From the NCBI GenBank assembly GCA_020635675.1, contig JACJZJ010000002.1:744001-808000 (forward strand): DNA of 64,000 nt, given 5' to 3'. The stretch is from Flavobacteriales bacterium. Lineage in GTDB: Bacteria > Bacteroidota > Bacteroidia > Flavobacteriales_F > PHOS-HE28. Positions 17,973 through 26,334 of this stretch are shown here, one piece after another. The translations under genes and the position numbers were made by a program. Below the pieces are notes generated by a model. That model worked only from the letters and a program-made list of their open reading frames with translations, was not told the origin of the DNA and did no database searches. The first letter of the stretch is position 1; every line of letters starts with the position of its first letter.

Positions 17973-18465
17973 GGATCTTGTCCACCAGTGCCGTGGTACT
18001 GAACCCCTCCACCAGCCGCAGTGCATGCACCTCGCCGCCCCCTGCGCTGACGATATCAGCGCCCACGATATCTTTCACTGCCCAGTCCCCGCCTTTCACG
18101 AGCACCTCCGGTCGAATGGCCCTGACCAGTTCCAGGGGGGTGTCCTCCTCGAAAATGGTCGCCGCATCCACACAGCGCAGGGCGGCGATGACCAACGCCC
18201 GGCTCTCCTGATCGTTGTAGGGCCGTTCGAGCGACTTGCCCAGCCTGCGGACACTTGCATCGCTATTGACCCCGACGACCAGTCGATCACCGAGTCGGGC
18301 CGCCTCCTCAAGGTACTCCACATGCCCGCGGTGCAGGATATCGAAGCAACCGTTCGTGAAAACGATGCGATCCGCCTTCACACGCCAGATGTTCACCTTC
18401 CGAACGAGCGAGGTCCGGTCGAGCACATGTGGATGGGCGATGGGGGGGAGCACCTCGGTGGTCAT
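17965..18465 (-). CDS. rfaE2: D-glycero-beta-D-manno-heptose 1-phosphate adenylyltransferase
   Basis: A 166-aa cytidylyltransferase-fold protein. The start ATG at 18465 overlaps the upstream stop as ATGA. The nucleotidyltransferase signature is FTNGCFDILHRGHVEYL with the HxGH motif at 45-48, followed by GVNSDASVRRLGK and PEVLVKGGDW. It makes ADP-heptose for lipopolysaccharide inner core. It is a stand-alone version of the C-terminal half of HldE; no kinase half (rfaE1) is seen in the window. Confidence 0.94.
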   Translation of the reverse strand: MTTEVLPPIAHPHVLDRTSLVRKVNIWRVKADRIVFTNGCFDILHRGHVEYLEEAARLGDRLVVGVNSDASVRRLGKSLERPYNDQESRALVIAALRCVDAATIFEEDTPLELVRAIRPEVLVKGGDWAVKDIVGADIVSAGGGEVHALRLVEGFSTTALVDKIRG

Positions 18466-19469
18466 GCGGTGGCCTTGCTTCGGGAGATCAAAAGTAGGGA
18501 TATGCCCCCCAGCACAATGATCATGAGGGTTTGGGCCGTCCAGATCAACCAGCCCATGGCCAAGGCTTCCGGACGCAGCAGTCCGCCACCGACCGGCGGG
18601 GCCATGTATATGCTCACGATCACCGCCACGAAGGCCGGATAAACGCCAATGCCGCCCTGCACGAGAACGATCCCGAACGCCCCGGCCACAAATCCCGCGA
18701 GAATACCCGCCCAGGGGACGGAACTGGTGGCTGGAAGGCAAAGGAACCCCACGGCGAACATGCCGACGTATAGCACCCATATCAGGAGCGTGTGGAGCAG
18801 ATAAGGCCCCTTGTGACGAGTAGCCGTCACCGATCGCAGGCCTTCGCCGAAGCCACGGAGCGTGTCCATGAGGCGGGCGCGCAATGCCGGGCGTGTTGCA
18901 AGAAAATAGCCGCCAGATAGAACACCGAGGGCCAGGATCGCGAGAAAAAGACCTCCCCAACCGCCCTCCTCAGAAGTGCCCTGATCGGCCCGAAAGCCCG
19001 CGATACGCTCTCGGAACAGATCGAGCTTCTCGAACTGGAGCAGGATGGTGGTCAGGGTGAGCAGAAAGAGCAGGATAAGATCGACCGCTCTTTCCGCCAT
19101 GATGGTACCGAACCCTTTCTCGAACGGGATCTTCTCCCGGCGGTAGAGTAGCGCGGCGCGACTGGCTTCGCCGGCCCGGGGAAGCAACAGGTTCATGAAG
19201 TATCCGCTCATCACGGCGTGATAGCAGTTCCAAAAGCGGGGATGGTAGCCCATGTGGTCGAGCAGATAGCGCCAGCGCCAGGCCCGACTGATGTGGCTGA
19301 GCCAACCGAGGAGGACGCTGAGCCAGAGCCAGATCATGTCCGCACGGCCGAACGCGTCGAAGAGCTGTTGTTTGTGCTCGCCGGAAAGTTGCCGGTAGAA
19401 ATAGAACACAAGCCATACGCCCAGGGCGAGCGGTACGATGATCTTCAGCACGCCCAATATGCGTCCCAT
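18462..19469 (-). CDS. Lysylphosphatidylglycerol synthase TM-region / flippase-like integral membrane protein
   Basis: A 335-aa protein with about eight hydrophobic segments. It has the family landmarks SRAWRWRYLL near residue 60, SGYFMNLLLPRAGEASRAALL near 88-108 and FGTIMAERAVDLILLF near 120. It lacks the soluble synthase domain, so it corresponds to the membrane half only, as in the UPF0104/GtrA-neighbour flippase-like proteins. It sits between panD (6-base gap) and rfaE2 (ATGA overlap). The proximity to rfaE2 is compatible with an envelope lipid role, but the substrate is unknown. Confidence 0.85.
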   Translation of the reverse strand: MGRILGVLKIIVPLALGVWLVFYFYRQLSGEHKQQLFDAFGRADMIWLWLSVLLGWLSHISRAWRWRYLLDHMGYHPRFWNCYHAVMSGYFMNLLLPRAGEASRAALLYRREKIPFEKGFGTIMAERAVDLILLFLLTLTTILLQFEKLDLFRERIAGFRADQGTSEEGGWGGLFLAILALGVLSGGYFLATRPALRARLMDTLRGFGEGLRSVTATRHKGPYLLHTLLIWVLYVGMFAVGFLCLPATSSVPWAGILAGFVAGAFGIVLVQGGIGVYPAFVAVIVSIYMAPPVGGGLLRPEALAMGWLIWTAQTLMIIVLGGISLLLISRSKATA

Positions 19470-19475
19470 GGATCG

Positions 19476-19829
19476 TCAGGACTTCAACTTGTTGGTCTGC
19501 TCATCCGGGAATATGATCGTGGGACGAAAGGAGCGGGCCTCGTCAATGGTCATGCTTCCATAGGCCACCACGATCACCACGTCCCCGACCTGGGCCCGTC
19601 GGGACGCAGGTCCGTTCAGGCTGACGATGCCCGATCCGCGTTCGCCTTTGATGACATAGGTCTCCAACCGCTCGCCGTTGTTGATGTTGAGCACCTGCAC
19701 CTTTTCGCCTTCGACCAGACCGGCCGCATCGATCAGGTCCTCGTCCAATTGGATACTACCGATGTAGTTCAATTCGGCCTGGTTCACCGTGATGCGGTGG
19801 ATCTTGGCGCGAAGTACTTCGATGGTCAT
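19476..19829 (-). CDS. panD: Aspartate 1-decarboxylase
   Basis: A 117-aa pyruvoyl enzyme precursor making beta-alanine for pantothenate. The ATG at 19829 is preferred to the one at 19835 because it places the self-cleavage pair at Gly24-Ser25 (NYIGS) and lysine at position 9 (MTIEVLRAK), as in other PanD proteins. RRAQVGDVVIVVAYG and the C-terminal tail are also typical. A TAGTTTTG -7 box 31 bases upstream suggests that the operon panD - flippase - rfaE2 - radA starts here and is independent of panC. Confidence 0.96.
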   Translation of the reverse strand: MTIEVLRAKIHRITVNQAELNYIGSIQLDEDLIDAAGLVEGEKVQVLNINNGERLETYVIKGERGSGIVSLNGPASRRAQVGDVVIVVAYGSMTIDEARSFRPTIIFPDEQTNKLKS

Positions 19830-19859
19830 GGGCATATCGTCCTATCGGCGATGCGACCG

Positions 19860-19867
19860 CAAAACTA
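19860..19867 (-). promoter_or_regulatory. -7 promoter box TAGTTTTG before panD
   Basis: Perfect TAnnTTTG match on the minus strand in the 63-base panC-panD gap. A TTG at 19894-19896 (minus) is 26 bases further upstream, slightly too far for an ideal -33 element. Confidence 0.55.
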
Positions 19868-19892
19868 CGGCCAAGCCAAGATCCACCGCCGC

Positions 19893-20738
19893 TCAAAGGC
19901 GCAAGCTGAGATTGTCGATCAAACGTACCGCACCGACCCGGGCCGCGAGGAGCACCACCGCGCTGCCATGCGCGGGCCATTGCACCAAGGGCTCCAATGT
20001 GAGGGCGTCCGCAATCCCGAGATGGTCAACGTGGACGAGCGGGTCGCCCGCCAGTACGGTCAGCCCTGCCTCACGTGCACTGGCGGGGGGGGATGTTCTG
20101 GCCGCGGTCTCCACCGCGAGAAGGGCTTGATGGAGCAAAGTGGCGCTGCGCCTTTCATCCGGGTCAAGGCGCATGTTCCGGGAGCTCATCGCCAGACCAT
20201 CGGGTTCGCGCAGCGTGGGACACCCGACGATCCGCTCGGGCCAATGCAATTCCTTCGCCACATGGCGGATGATCGCCAATTGTTGACGGTCCTTTTCCCC
20301 GAAGTAGGCCACGTCCGGCCTGGTGTAGAGGAACAGGCGTTCCACGACGTTCACCACACCCTGGAAATGCCCGGGGCGGTCGGGTCCCTCCCAATGGGTG
20401 TCCAGCCCCCCCAGATCGAAGGTCCGCTTGCCAAGACCCTGGAACAGAGCCTTCTCAGAGGGCATGAACAGGGCATGACATCCGACCTGCTCCAGCAGTT
20501 CATGGTCCGTCCGGGGCTGTCTCGGGTACCGCGCGAGGTCCTCCGGGTCGTTGAACTGGAGCGGATTCACGAAAATGCTGACCACTACCTGGTCGCAGGT
20601 ACGCAGGGCTGCACCAACAAGGGAAGCGTGCCCTGCATGCAGGGCACCCATGGTAGGCACGAATCCGACCCGCAACCCCTTCCAGCGGGCGTTGGCGCTC
20701 CATGCAGCGGCTTCCTGTGGGGCCGAAAAAACCTCCAT
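19893..20738 (-). CDS. panC: Pantoate--beta-alanine ligase
   Basis: A 281-aa enzyme joining pantoate and beta-alanine with ATP. The ATP-binding PTMGALHAGH motif is at 28-37, with FVNPLQFNDPEDLARYPR, FGEKDRQQL and the substrate loop REPDGLAMSSRNMRL further on. The usual GEKD(F/Y)QQ has arginine in the variable position here. It lies directly upstream of panD, which supplies its substrate beta-alanine, but panD appears to have its own promoter. A TAGCTTGG near-match (20770-20777, minus) and a strong hairpin lie in front of it. Confidence 0.96.
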   Translation of the reverse strand: MEVFSAPQEAAAWSANARWKGLRVGFVPTMGALHAGHASLVGAALRTCDQVVVSIFVNPLQFNDPEDLARYPRQPRTDHELLEQVGCHALFMPSEKALFQGLGKRTFDLGGLDTHWEGPDRPGHFQGVVNVVERLFLYTRPDVAYFGEKDRQQLAIIRHVAKELHWPERIVGCPTLREPDGLAMSSRNMRLDPDERRSATLLHQALLAVETAARTSPPASAREAGLTVLAGDPLVHVDHLGIADALTLEPLVQWPAHGSAVVLLAARVGAVRLIDNLSLRL

Positions 20739-20750
20739 CCGCGCGGTCCC

Positions 20751-20771
20751 TGGCGGCCACCAGGGCCGCCA
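20751..20771. repeat. 8-bp perfect hairpin in the panC leader
   Basis: TGGCGGCC at 20751-20758 pairs with GGCCGCCA at 20764-20771 around the loop ACCAG. It lies 13 bases before the panC start and overlaps the predicted panC transcript start, so the panC mRNA may begin with this stem-loop. No T-run follows. Confidence 0.55.
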
Positions 20772-20809
20772 AGCTAGGCCTTCCGGTTGAACATGCCCCG
20801 AAAAAGCTA

Positions 20810-20817
20810 TATTTTTG
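20810..20817 (+). promoter_or_regulatory. Promoter of the glycogen synthase - DUF4270 - glmS operon
   Basis: TATTTTTG matches the -7 consensus TAnnTTTG, and a TTG at 20787-20789 lies 20 bases upstream, the expected -33 spacing. This is the most complete promoter in the window. The predicted leader is about 22 bases. Confidence 0.65.
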
Positions 20818-20843
20818 TACCCGCAATTCCCCCCTGTTTTACG

Positions 20844-21665
20844 ATGAGCTTGAAGAACGTGAAAGTCCTGACCGTCTCACAGTCTATCCATCCGTTCCTG
20901 GACGAACCCGAGATGGCCACGGTAGCCAGGCAACTGCCCCAGGGTATACTGGAGAGCGGTAACGAGATCCGGGTGTTCATGCCGAAATTCGGCTGCATCA
21001 ACGAGCGACGACACCAACTGCACGAGGTGATCCGGCTCAGTGGCATGAACCTTATCATCAATGACACCGATCATGCACTGCTGATCAAGGTGGCGAGCGT
21101 GCCGAACGTGCGGATGCAGGTGTACTTCATCGACAACGAGGAATACTTCAAACGCAAGAGCACCTGGTTGGGCAAGGATGGCAGCTTCCACCCGGACAAC
21201 GACGAACGGGCCCTGTTCTTCTGCAGAGGCGTGCTGGAGACGGTACGGAAGCTTGGCTGGGTCCCGGACATCATCCATATGCACGGTTGGATGACGGCGT
21301 TCCTGCCCCTGTACATCCGTCGCAAATTCGCGGATGACCCCCACTTCGAGAACGCGAAACTGGTCTTCAGCGTTTACGACGAAAAGCCGGAGGCCCTGGA
21401 CAAGGACATGGTGAAGAAGCTCACTATGGAAGGTTTCGACCCGGACCTGTTGAAGGACCTTAAGAAGCCCACCACGGAAGACCTGTACCGCTTGGGCATG
21501 GACCTGAGCGACGCGGTCGTGAAAGGCAGCCCGAAATTGAGCAAGAGCTTGGAGAGCGCGATCCGCTCCACGGAAAAGCCCGTGCTTGCCCATCCTGCAG
21601 CCGATGACCTGGTAAGCGCTCACGCGGACTTCTACCAGAGTGTGCTTGAAGAAGCGTTGGTCTGA
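20844..21665 (+). CDS. Glycogen/starch synthase, N-terminal catalytic domain only
   Basis: A 273-aa protein from the ATG at 20844. It corresponds to the N-terminal Rossmann domain of GT5 glycogen synthases: KNVKVLTVSQSIHPFLDEPEM, GNEIRVFMPKFGCINERRHQ and PDIIHMHGWMTAFLPLY. The C-terminal GT-B domain that binds ADP-glucose is absent, and no second half follows. The same half-length form next to panC occurs in many Bacteroidota, so this is a family, not a broken gene. It may bind a glucan or regulate, but catalysis is doubtful without the second domain. It is followed by DUF4270 with a 26-base overlap of frames. Confidence 0.85.
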   Translation: MSLKNVKVLTVSQSIHPFLDEPEMATVARQLPQGILESGNEIRVFMPKFGCINERRHQLHEVIRLSGMNLIINDTDHALLIKVASVPNVRMQVYFIDNEEYFKRKSTWLGKDGSFHPDNDERALFFCRGVLETVRKLGWVPDIIHMHGWMTAFLPLYIRRKFADDPHFENAKLVFSVYDEKPEALDKDMVKKLTMEGFDPDLLKDLKKPTTEDLYRLGMDLSDAVVKGSPKLSKSLESAIRSTEKPVLAHPAADDLVSAHADFYQSVLEEALV

Positions 21666-23037
21666 CCCGCATTTGGACCTCAGGGATCGATATGCACGAA
21701 CACGGCCCTGGAAATGGGCCGTGCTTCTTTTGGTGGGTATCACCGAACTCGTTTCCTGCCGGAAGCCGGAGGACGGACTGGGTCTTGGCATTCTTGATCC
21801 CGGACAAGCGATCGACGTGATCGAGGTGGATACCACGTCCCTAAAGGCGTGGGCCGTCATACCCGAAAGGGTGAGGACCAGTGGACTTAGTCGCAATCTG
21901 CTGGGGAGCTACAACGATCGGCAGTTCGGGCCGGTGCATGCGAGCATCGTCACCCAGCTTCGCTTGGGGGTCAACAATGTGGGCTCCGGTCAGGATAATT
22001 CTGGGCTGGAGGCGGACAGCGTTGTTCTTTCCATGGTATTCGCTGCGTCGGATCCCGTGTACGGCAACCTGGATCCCCAGCGGATCGCGGTACTGGAGGT
22101 GGCGGAAGACCTGCATGTCGATTCCACCTACTACACGGGCGACCAGCCTTTGGCGTATCCAACGGACCTGGTGGAAAGGAAAGCGTCGTGGATCATGCCG
22201 AAGCCTTTTGATGGCCCCGTGGTCGGCGGCGACACGCTGTTGCCGCAGATCCGATTGCGGTTGGATAAGGGATTCGGACAGCGCATCCTGGATGCATTCG
22301 GTACGCCGGACCTGGCGGACAATACCGCCTTTGTCGATTTCCTGAAGGGGCTGTGGGTGTTACCGGATAACGGCGAGCAAGGTCCGTTCCATGCCGGCAT
22401 CTTCGTGCTCGACCTGCTGAACGCTCAGAGCAAGGTCACGGTATATTACAAGAACACCTTGCCTGGCCAGGAGGATACCTTGAGCCTGGACCTGCTGATC
22501 AATGAGAATTGTGCCCGATATACGCGTTGCATACATGACTTCGGTGCTGCCATAGATCCGGACCTGCCCAACGCGCTAGCGGACAGTACACTGGGCCAGC
22601 TGGTGGATCATGTGCAGACCCTTGGTGGACCACGTACGCGGGTGCTCGCACCCTATCTGTACGATTATCGCGATCTCGGTAATTCCGCGTTGGCCAAAGC
22701 GGAGTTGGTCATGCCGTTGGCCGGTAGTCAGTACCCGGCATACACCCCCCCGGCCAGCTTGCTCGTTTTCCGCTTGAATTCGGATGGAGAGGATGAACTG
22801 CTTCCGGACCAGCTTACGGGTTCCTTGAACATCGGCGGGGAATATGACCCGGATGCGCGGGAATACCGTTTCAACATCACGCGTTATGTGCAAGGTGTGT
22901 TGAACGGCACATACGCCAATACCGGGCTGTCCGTTCTACCATCGAGCGGTGGAGTTACCGCCGATCGTGCCGTGTTGAGAGGCCCGGCCGATCCCGAGAG
23001 GCCGATGCAGCTGCTCCTTACATTTACGAAGTTCTGA
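21640..23037 (+). CDS. DUF4270 lipoprotein
   Basis: A 465-aa protein with a basic n-region, a hydrophobic stretch and the lipobox ELVSC. The ATG at 21640 overlaps the previous gene by 26 bases; a TTG at 21673 would avoid this and gives a shorter n-region, so the start is uncertain. The mature part has the DUF4270 pattern: DTTSLKAWAVIPERVRTSGL, LLGSYNDRQFGPVHASIVTQ and YRFNITRYVQGVLNGT near the end. Members sit between this glycogen-synthase-like gene and glmS in many Bacteroidota. The function is unknown; an outer-membrane lipoprotein is inferred. Confidence 0.87.
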   Translation: MCLKKRWSDPHLDLRDRYARTRPWKWAVLLLVGITELVSCRKPEDGLGLGILDPGQAIDVIEVDTTSLKAWAVIPERVRTSGLSRNLLGSYNDRQFGPVHASIVTQLRLGVNNVGSGQDNSGLEADSVVLSMVFAASDPVYGNLDPQRIAVLEVAEDLHVDSTYYTGDQPLAYPTDLVERKASWIMPKPFDGPVVGGDTLLPQIRLRLDKGFGQRILDAFGTPDLADNTAFVDFLKGLWVLPDNGEQGPFHAGIFVLDLLNAQSKVTVYYKNTLPGQEDTLSLDLLINENCARYTRCIHDFGAAIDPDLPNALADSTLGQLVDHVQTLGGPRTRVLAPYLYDYRDLGNSALAKAELVMPLAGSQYPAYTPPASLLVFRLNSDGEDELLPDQLTGSLNIGGEYDPDAREYRFNITRYVQGVLNGTYANTGLSVLPSSGGVTADRAVLRGPADPERPMQLLLTFTKF

Positions 23038-23041
23038 GGCC

Positions 23042-24886
23042 ATGTGCGGGATAGTCGGATACATGGGGGACCAACAGGCCTATCCCATCCTCATCAACGG
23101 ATTGCATCGGTTGGAGTACCGGGGCTACGACAGCGCAGGCGTGGCCCTATTGAACGGCCACGGCCTGCATGTGCACAAGTGCCAGGGGAAGGTGAGCGAC
23201 CTGGAAAAGCATGTCGAAGGGAGGGACCTGGGTGGCACGGTAGGCATGGGGCATACACGTTGGGCGACCCATGGCCCCCCAAATGATATCAATGCGCACC
23301 CGCACGTGAGCTCCAGCGGTGATATCGCATTGATCCACAACGGCATCATCGAGAACTATGCTGCGATCAAGGAGGAGCTCGCCCATCGGGGACATCTTTT
23401 CCGCAGCGATACGGACACGGAAGTACTCGTGCAGTTGATCGACGATATCCGGCGAAGCGAAGGCGTGGACCTGCCCGAGGCGGTGCGCCTGGCGCTCAAC
23501 AGTGTGGTGGGGGCGTACGCGATCGTGGTGCTCGATCAAAGGGACCCGAACCTGATGGTGGCCGCCCGCAAAAGCTCACCCCTGGTGATCGGCATCGGAG
23601 AGCATGGCGATCATTTCATCGCATCGGACGCCACGCCGATCGTGGAACACACGAAGAACGTGGTGTATCTGGAGGACGGTGAGATCGCTGTGATCGAGCG
23701 TGGGAAAGGATTGAAGATCCGCAACATCAAGAACCAGGACAAGACCCCGTTCATCCAGGAGCTGGAAATGCACCTGGAGGCCTTGGAAAAGGGAGGCTAC
23801 GACCACTTCATGCTCAAGGAGATCCACGAGCAACCGCGGAGCATTCGGGATAGCATGCGCGGGCGCCTGAACCTGGTTAAGGGCGAGGTGGTGCTCGGTG
23901 GCATCAAAGACCACGAGGAGAAATTCGTCAAGGCCAAACGGATCCTCATCGTGGGGTGTGGGACCAGTTGGCACGCGGGCCTGGTAGGTGAATACCTGCT
24001 CGAGGACCTGGCCAGGATCTCAGTGGAGGTGGAGTACGCGTCCGAGTTCCGCTACCGGGATCCCATTGTGGACGAGGACGACATCGTCATCGCGATCAGC
24101 CAAAGCGGTGAAACCGCCGATACATTGGCGGCCATTGAGCTGGCGAAGGGACGCGGAGCTACGATCATCGGCATATGCAACGTTGTGGGGAGCAGCATCG
24201 CACGGGTCACGCACGCGGGGTCCTACACCCATGCAGGGCCCGAGATCGGGGTGGCGAGCACCAAGGCCTTCACCGCGCAGGTCACGGTGCTGACACTTAT
24301 GGCGCTCATGATCGGCCAGAAGCGCGGAACCATCACTGGGAGCCGTTTCTTCCGTCTGTTGAACGAACTGGACGCGGTGCCGGAGAAAGTGGAGAAGGTC
24401 TTGCGCAACGAGGCCCAGATCCGCTACATCGCGGATATCTACAAGGACGCGACGAACGCGCTTTATCTGGGCCGGGGATTCAGCTTCCCCGTGGCCTTGG
24501 AGGGAGCGCTCAAACTGAAGGAGATCAGTTATGTGCACGCCGAGGGATACCCCGCGGCCGAGATGAAGCACGGCCCCATCGCCCTGATCGATGAGGAGAT
24601 GCCCGTGTTCGTGATAGCGACCAAAGGGGGCTCCTACGAAAAGGTGGTCAGCAACATCCAGGAGGTCAAGGCTCGTAAGGGCAAGGTGATCGCCATATGC
24701 ACCGAAGGCGATACGGTGGTGCGCGATCTGGCCGACCATGTGATCGAGATCCCGGATGCTCCCGATCCGCTGGTACCCCTGCTGAGCGTCATCCCCTTGC
24801 AACTCATCAGCTATCACATCGCCGTAATGCGTGGCTGTAACGTGGATCAGCCACGCAACCTCGCCAAGAGCGTTACGGTGGAGTGA
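23042..24886 (+). CDS. glmS: Glutamine--fructose-6-phosphate aminotransferase (isomerizing)
   Basis: A 614-aa enzyme that makes glucosamine 6-phosphate, the first step to UDP-GlcNAc. It begins MCGIVGYMGD with the N-terminal nucleophile Cys2, followed by RLEYRGYDSAG and HTRWATHGPP of the glutaminase domain. Two SIS domains follow (GCGTSWHAGLVGEYLLED, ISQSGETADTL, YLGRGFSFPVALEGALKLKE) and the chain ends in LAKSVTVE, the conserved C-terminal tail of GlmS. No glmS ribozyme was seen upstream; only 4 bases separate it from DUF4270. Its last 14 bases overlap the convergent TM2 gene. Confidence 0.98.
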   Translation: MCGIVGYMGDQQAYPILINGLHRLEYRGYDSAGVALLNGHGLHVHKCQGKVSDLEKHVEGRDLGGTVGMGHTRWATHGPPNDINAHPHVSSSGDIALIHNGIIENYAAIKEELAHRGHLFRSDTDTEVLVQLIDDIRRSEGVDLPEAVRLALNSVVGAYAIVVLDQRDPNLMVAARKSSPLVIGIGEHGDHFIASDATPIVEHTKNVVYLEDGEIAVIERGKGLKIRNIKNQDKTPFIQELEMHLEALEKGGYDHFMLKEIHEQPRSIRDSMRGRLNLVKGEVVLGGIKDHEEKFVKAKRILIVGCGTSWHAGLVGEYLLEDLARISVEVEYASEFRYRDPIVDEDDIVIAISQSGETADTLAAIELAKGRGATIIGICNVVGSSIARVTHAGSYTHAGPEIGVASTKAFTAQVTVLTLMALMIGQKRGTITGSRFFRLLNELDAVPEKVEKVLRNEAQIRYIADIYKDATNALYLGRGFSFPVALEGALKLKEISYVHAEGYPAAEMKHGPIALIDEEMPVFVIATKGGSYEKVVSNIQEVKARKGKVIAICTEGDTVVRDLADHVIEIPDAPDPLVPLLSVIPLQLISYHIAVMRGCNVDQPRNLAKSVTVE

Positions 24887-25259
24887 GCTCGGGCCTGGTT
24901 CCGGACCACATCAATACCTTGTAATTGCCCTCGTAGGGCGTGAGGTCCTTGCTGAAAAGAATGTGGGCCAGGTCGATGAGCGGGATCACACCGAAACCGC
25001 CAAAAGTGATCCCATAGATGATCGGCACCTTGGTATCCGTACCCAGATAGAGCCGATGGGCCCCGAAGGGTCCGAGGCCCAGCGCGAGCACTGCGGCGAC
25101 CCATCTGCGCGGCTCCTCCTTGGCCGGCGAGGCCGGCCTGACCTCCAGGACGGACGTGGTCAGGGTATCTTGATCGAACGGCCCTGCCGCTGACGCCTGA
25201 CCGGCCACTACACAGCAGGAACCGAGCAGGACCGCCAGGGTGCGAAACAGGTGCACCAT
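24873..25259 (-). CDS. TM2 domain membrane protein
   Basis: A 128-aa protein with a cleavable signal (MVHLFRTLAVLLGSCC... to ASAAG). Residues about 52-103 form a TM2 domain: two hydrophobic helices joined by a short loop with FGAHRLYLGTDTKVPIIYG and PLIDLAHILF. The TM2 fold is common; its function in bacteria is not defined. The stop lies inside the 3' end of glmS on the other strand. Confidence 0.85.
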   Translation of the reverse strand: MVHLFRTLAVLLGSCCVVAGQASAAGPFDQDTLTTSVLEVRPASPAKEEPRRWVAAVLALGLGPFGAHRLYLGTDTKVPIIYGITFGGFGVIPLIDLAHILFSKDLTPYEGNYKVLMWSGTRPELTPP

Positions 25260-25286
25260 TCGGGGATCAACGGGTTGGACCGTGCG

Positions 25287-25895
25287 TTATTGGCCAGCCG
25301 CGAAGCGCCGGGCCACCTCCTCCCAATTCACCACATTCCACCAGGCGGATATGTAATCCGGGCGGCGGTTCTGGTAGTTCAGGTAATAGGCATGTTCCCA
25401 CACGTCGAGACCAAGAACAGGGGTCCCGCCGCAACCGGTGTTCGGCATCAAAGGGTTGTCCTGGTTCGGTGTCGAGCAGACCTCCAGCTTACCGCCCTTG
25501 TGCACACAGAGCCACGCCCAGCCCGATCCGAATCGCGTCGAGGCCGCGGTGGAGAATTTCTCTTTGAACGCATCGAACGTGCCGAAATCCCGGTCGATCG
25601 CAGCGGCAAGGTCCCCCCCCGGTGCGCCACCGGCCTTGGGCGCCATCACCTGCCAGAAAAGGCCATGATTGTAGTGCCCTCCCCCATTGTTGCGCACGGC
25701 CATGTTGTTCATGTCCAGGCTGCTGAGGATCTCCTCCAGCGATCTCCCCGCGAGAGGTGTTCCCTCGACCGCCTTGTTCAGGTTGTTGACATACCCCTGA
25801 TGATGCTTGTCGTGATGGATCTGCATCGTCCGGCTGTCGATATGGGGTTCCAAAGCTTCAAAAGCGTAAGGGAGGTCGGGGAGTTCAAAAGCCAT
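25287..25895 (-). CDS. sodA: Superoxide dismutase, Mn type by sequence
   Basis: A 202-aa enzyme from the ATG at 25895 (MAFELPDLPYAFEALEPH). Metal ligands are His27 (IHHDKHH), His77 (HYNHGLFW), Asp164 and His168 (DVWEHAYY). The second-sphere pattern NNGGGHYNH with glycine and glutamine at position 145 (PNQDNP) is that of Mn enzymes rather than Fe enzymes, which carry the glutamine on the other helix; a cambialistic enzyme cannot be excluded. No signal peptide, so cytosolic. A TATCTTTG promoter box and an inverted repeat lie in its upstream region, shared with the divergent small lipoprotein gene. Confidence 0.96.
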   Translation of the reverse strand: MAFELPDLPYAFEALEPHIDSRTMQIHHDKHHQGYVNNLNKAVEGTPLAGRSLEEILSSLDMNNMAVRNNGGGHYNHGLFWQVMAPKAGGAPGGDLAAAIDRDFGTFDAFKEKFSTAASTRFGSGWAWLCVHKGGKLEVCSTPNQDNPLMPNTGCGGTPVLGLDVWEHAYYLNYQNRRPDYISAWWNVVNWEEVARRFAAGQ

Positions 25896-25934
25896 GTTCG
25901 TCAGGGATTTTGATCGGTTCGTCGTGCTCAGGTA

Positions 25935-25942
25935 CAAAGATA
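25935..25942 (-). promoter_or_regulatory. -7 promoter box TATCTTTG before sodA
   Basis: Perfect TAnnTTTG match on the minus strand with a predicted leader of about 35 bases. It abuts the inverted repeat at 25942-25961, which occupies the region between the -33 and -7 positions. Confidence 0.55.
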
Positions 25943-25961
25943 ACCCCGCACCATCGGGGTT
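25942..25961. repeat. Inverted repeat in the sodA / lipoprotein divergent promoter region
   Basis: AACCCCG at 25942-25948 and CGGGGTT at 25955-25961 are perfect inverted copies with a 6-base spacer. The element lies directly upstream of the sodA -7 box and 26 bases upstream of the divergent -7 box, a position suited to an operator for either promoter. Confidence 0.5.
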
Positions 25962-25986
25962 CTGATCGTCATGTGGACCGTGCCAT

Positions 25987-25994
25987 TACCTTTG
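25987..25994 (+). promoter_or_regulatory. -7 promoter box TACCTTTG before small lipoprotein gene
   Basis: Perfect TAnnTTTG match; predicted leader about 26 bases to the ATG at 26025. Confidence 0.5.
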
Positions 25995-26024
25995 TGGCCA
26001 CTTTCACCAACAACCGACACGGAA

Positions 26025-26309
26025 ATGATCAGGAAGTTCGCATTGCTCGCCACGATGGCGGCGTTCTTCGTGGCCTGCAGCGGAGGCGCGCAGGAGAACA
26101 TGGAGAAGAAGGCCGATGAGACCATGGAAAAGGCCGGGGACATGATGGACAAGGCTGCCGATGACATGAAGGAGGCCGCTGGCAATGCCATGGACACCGT
26201 CAAAGCGATGGCCGACAGCGCGGGTGCCGCCATGGACAACGCCATGGACAAGGCCAAGGAGGGCGTTGAGAACGCCGCCGACGCTGCCAAGCAAGCCGTC
26301 GGTCACTAG
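26025..26309 (+). CDS. Small LEA-like helical lipoprotein
   Basis: A 94-aa protein. MIRKFALLATMAAFFVACSG is a lipoprotein signal with cysteine 18. The remaining ~75 residues are almost entirely Ala, Met, Asp, Glu and Lys with a few Gly, in short repeats such as MEKKADETMEKAGDMMDKA and MDNAMDKAKEGVENAADAA. The pattern suggests one long amphipathic helix, like LEA or apolipoprotein-type proteins. Methionine is strikingly frequent, about one residue in seven. It has its own promoter and terminator and is monocistronic. No named function; its divergence from sodA hints at, but does not prove, a stress role. Confidence 0.82.
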   Translation: MIRKFALLATMAAFFVACSGGAQENMEKKADETMEKAGDMMDKAADDMKEAAGNAMDTVKAMADSAGAAMDNAMDKAKEGVENAADAAKQAVGH

Positions 26310-26334
26310 ACCGGAACCGGACCAGCAAAGTGAG

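Noticed and set aside
19218..20777. 519-codon plus-strand frame
   Set aside because: Runs antisense through panC, panD and the flippase-like gene, all of which are certain.
20844..21665. Half-length glycogen synthase considered as a pseudogene
   Set aside because: No stop-split or frame-shifted remnant of the second domain follows; the half-length form in this gene neighbourhood is known in Bacteroidota.
24887..25259. Possible glmS-associated ribozyme or riboswitch
   Set aside because: Only 4 bases separate glmS from the upstream gene, and the downstream stretch is fully used by the TM2 gene on the other strand.
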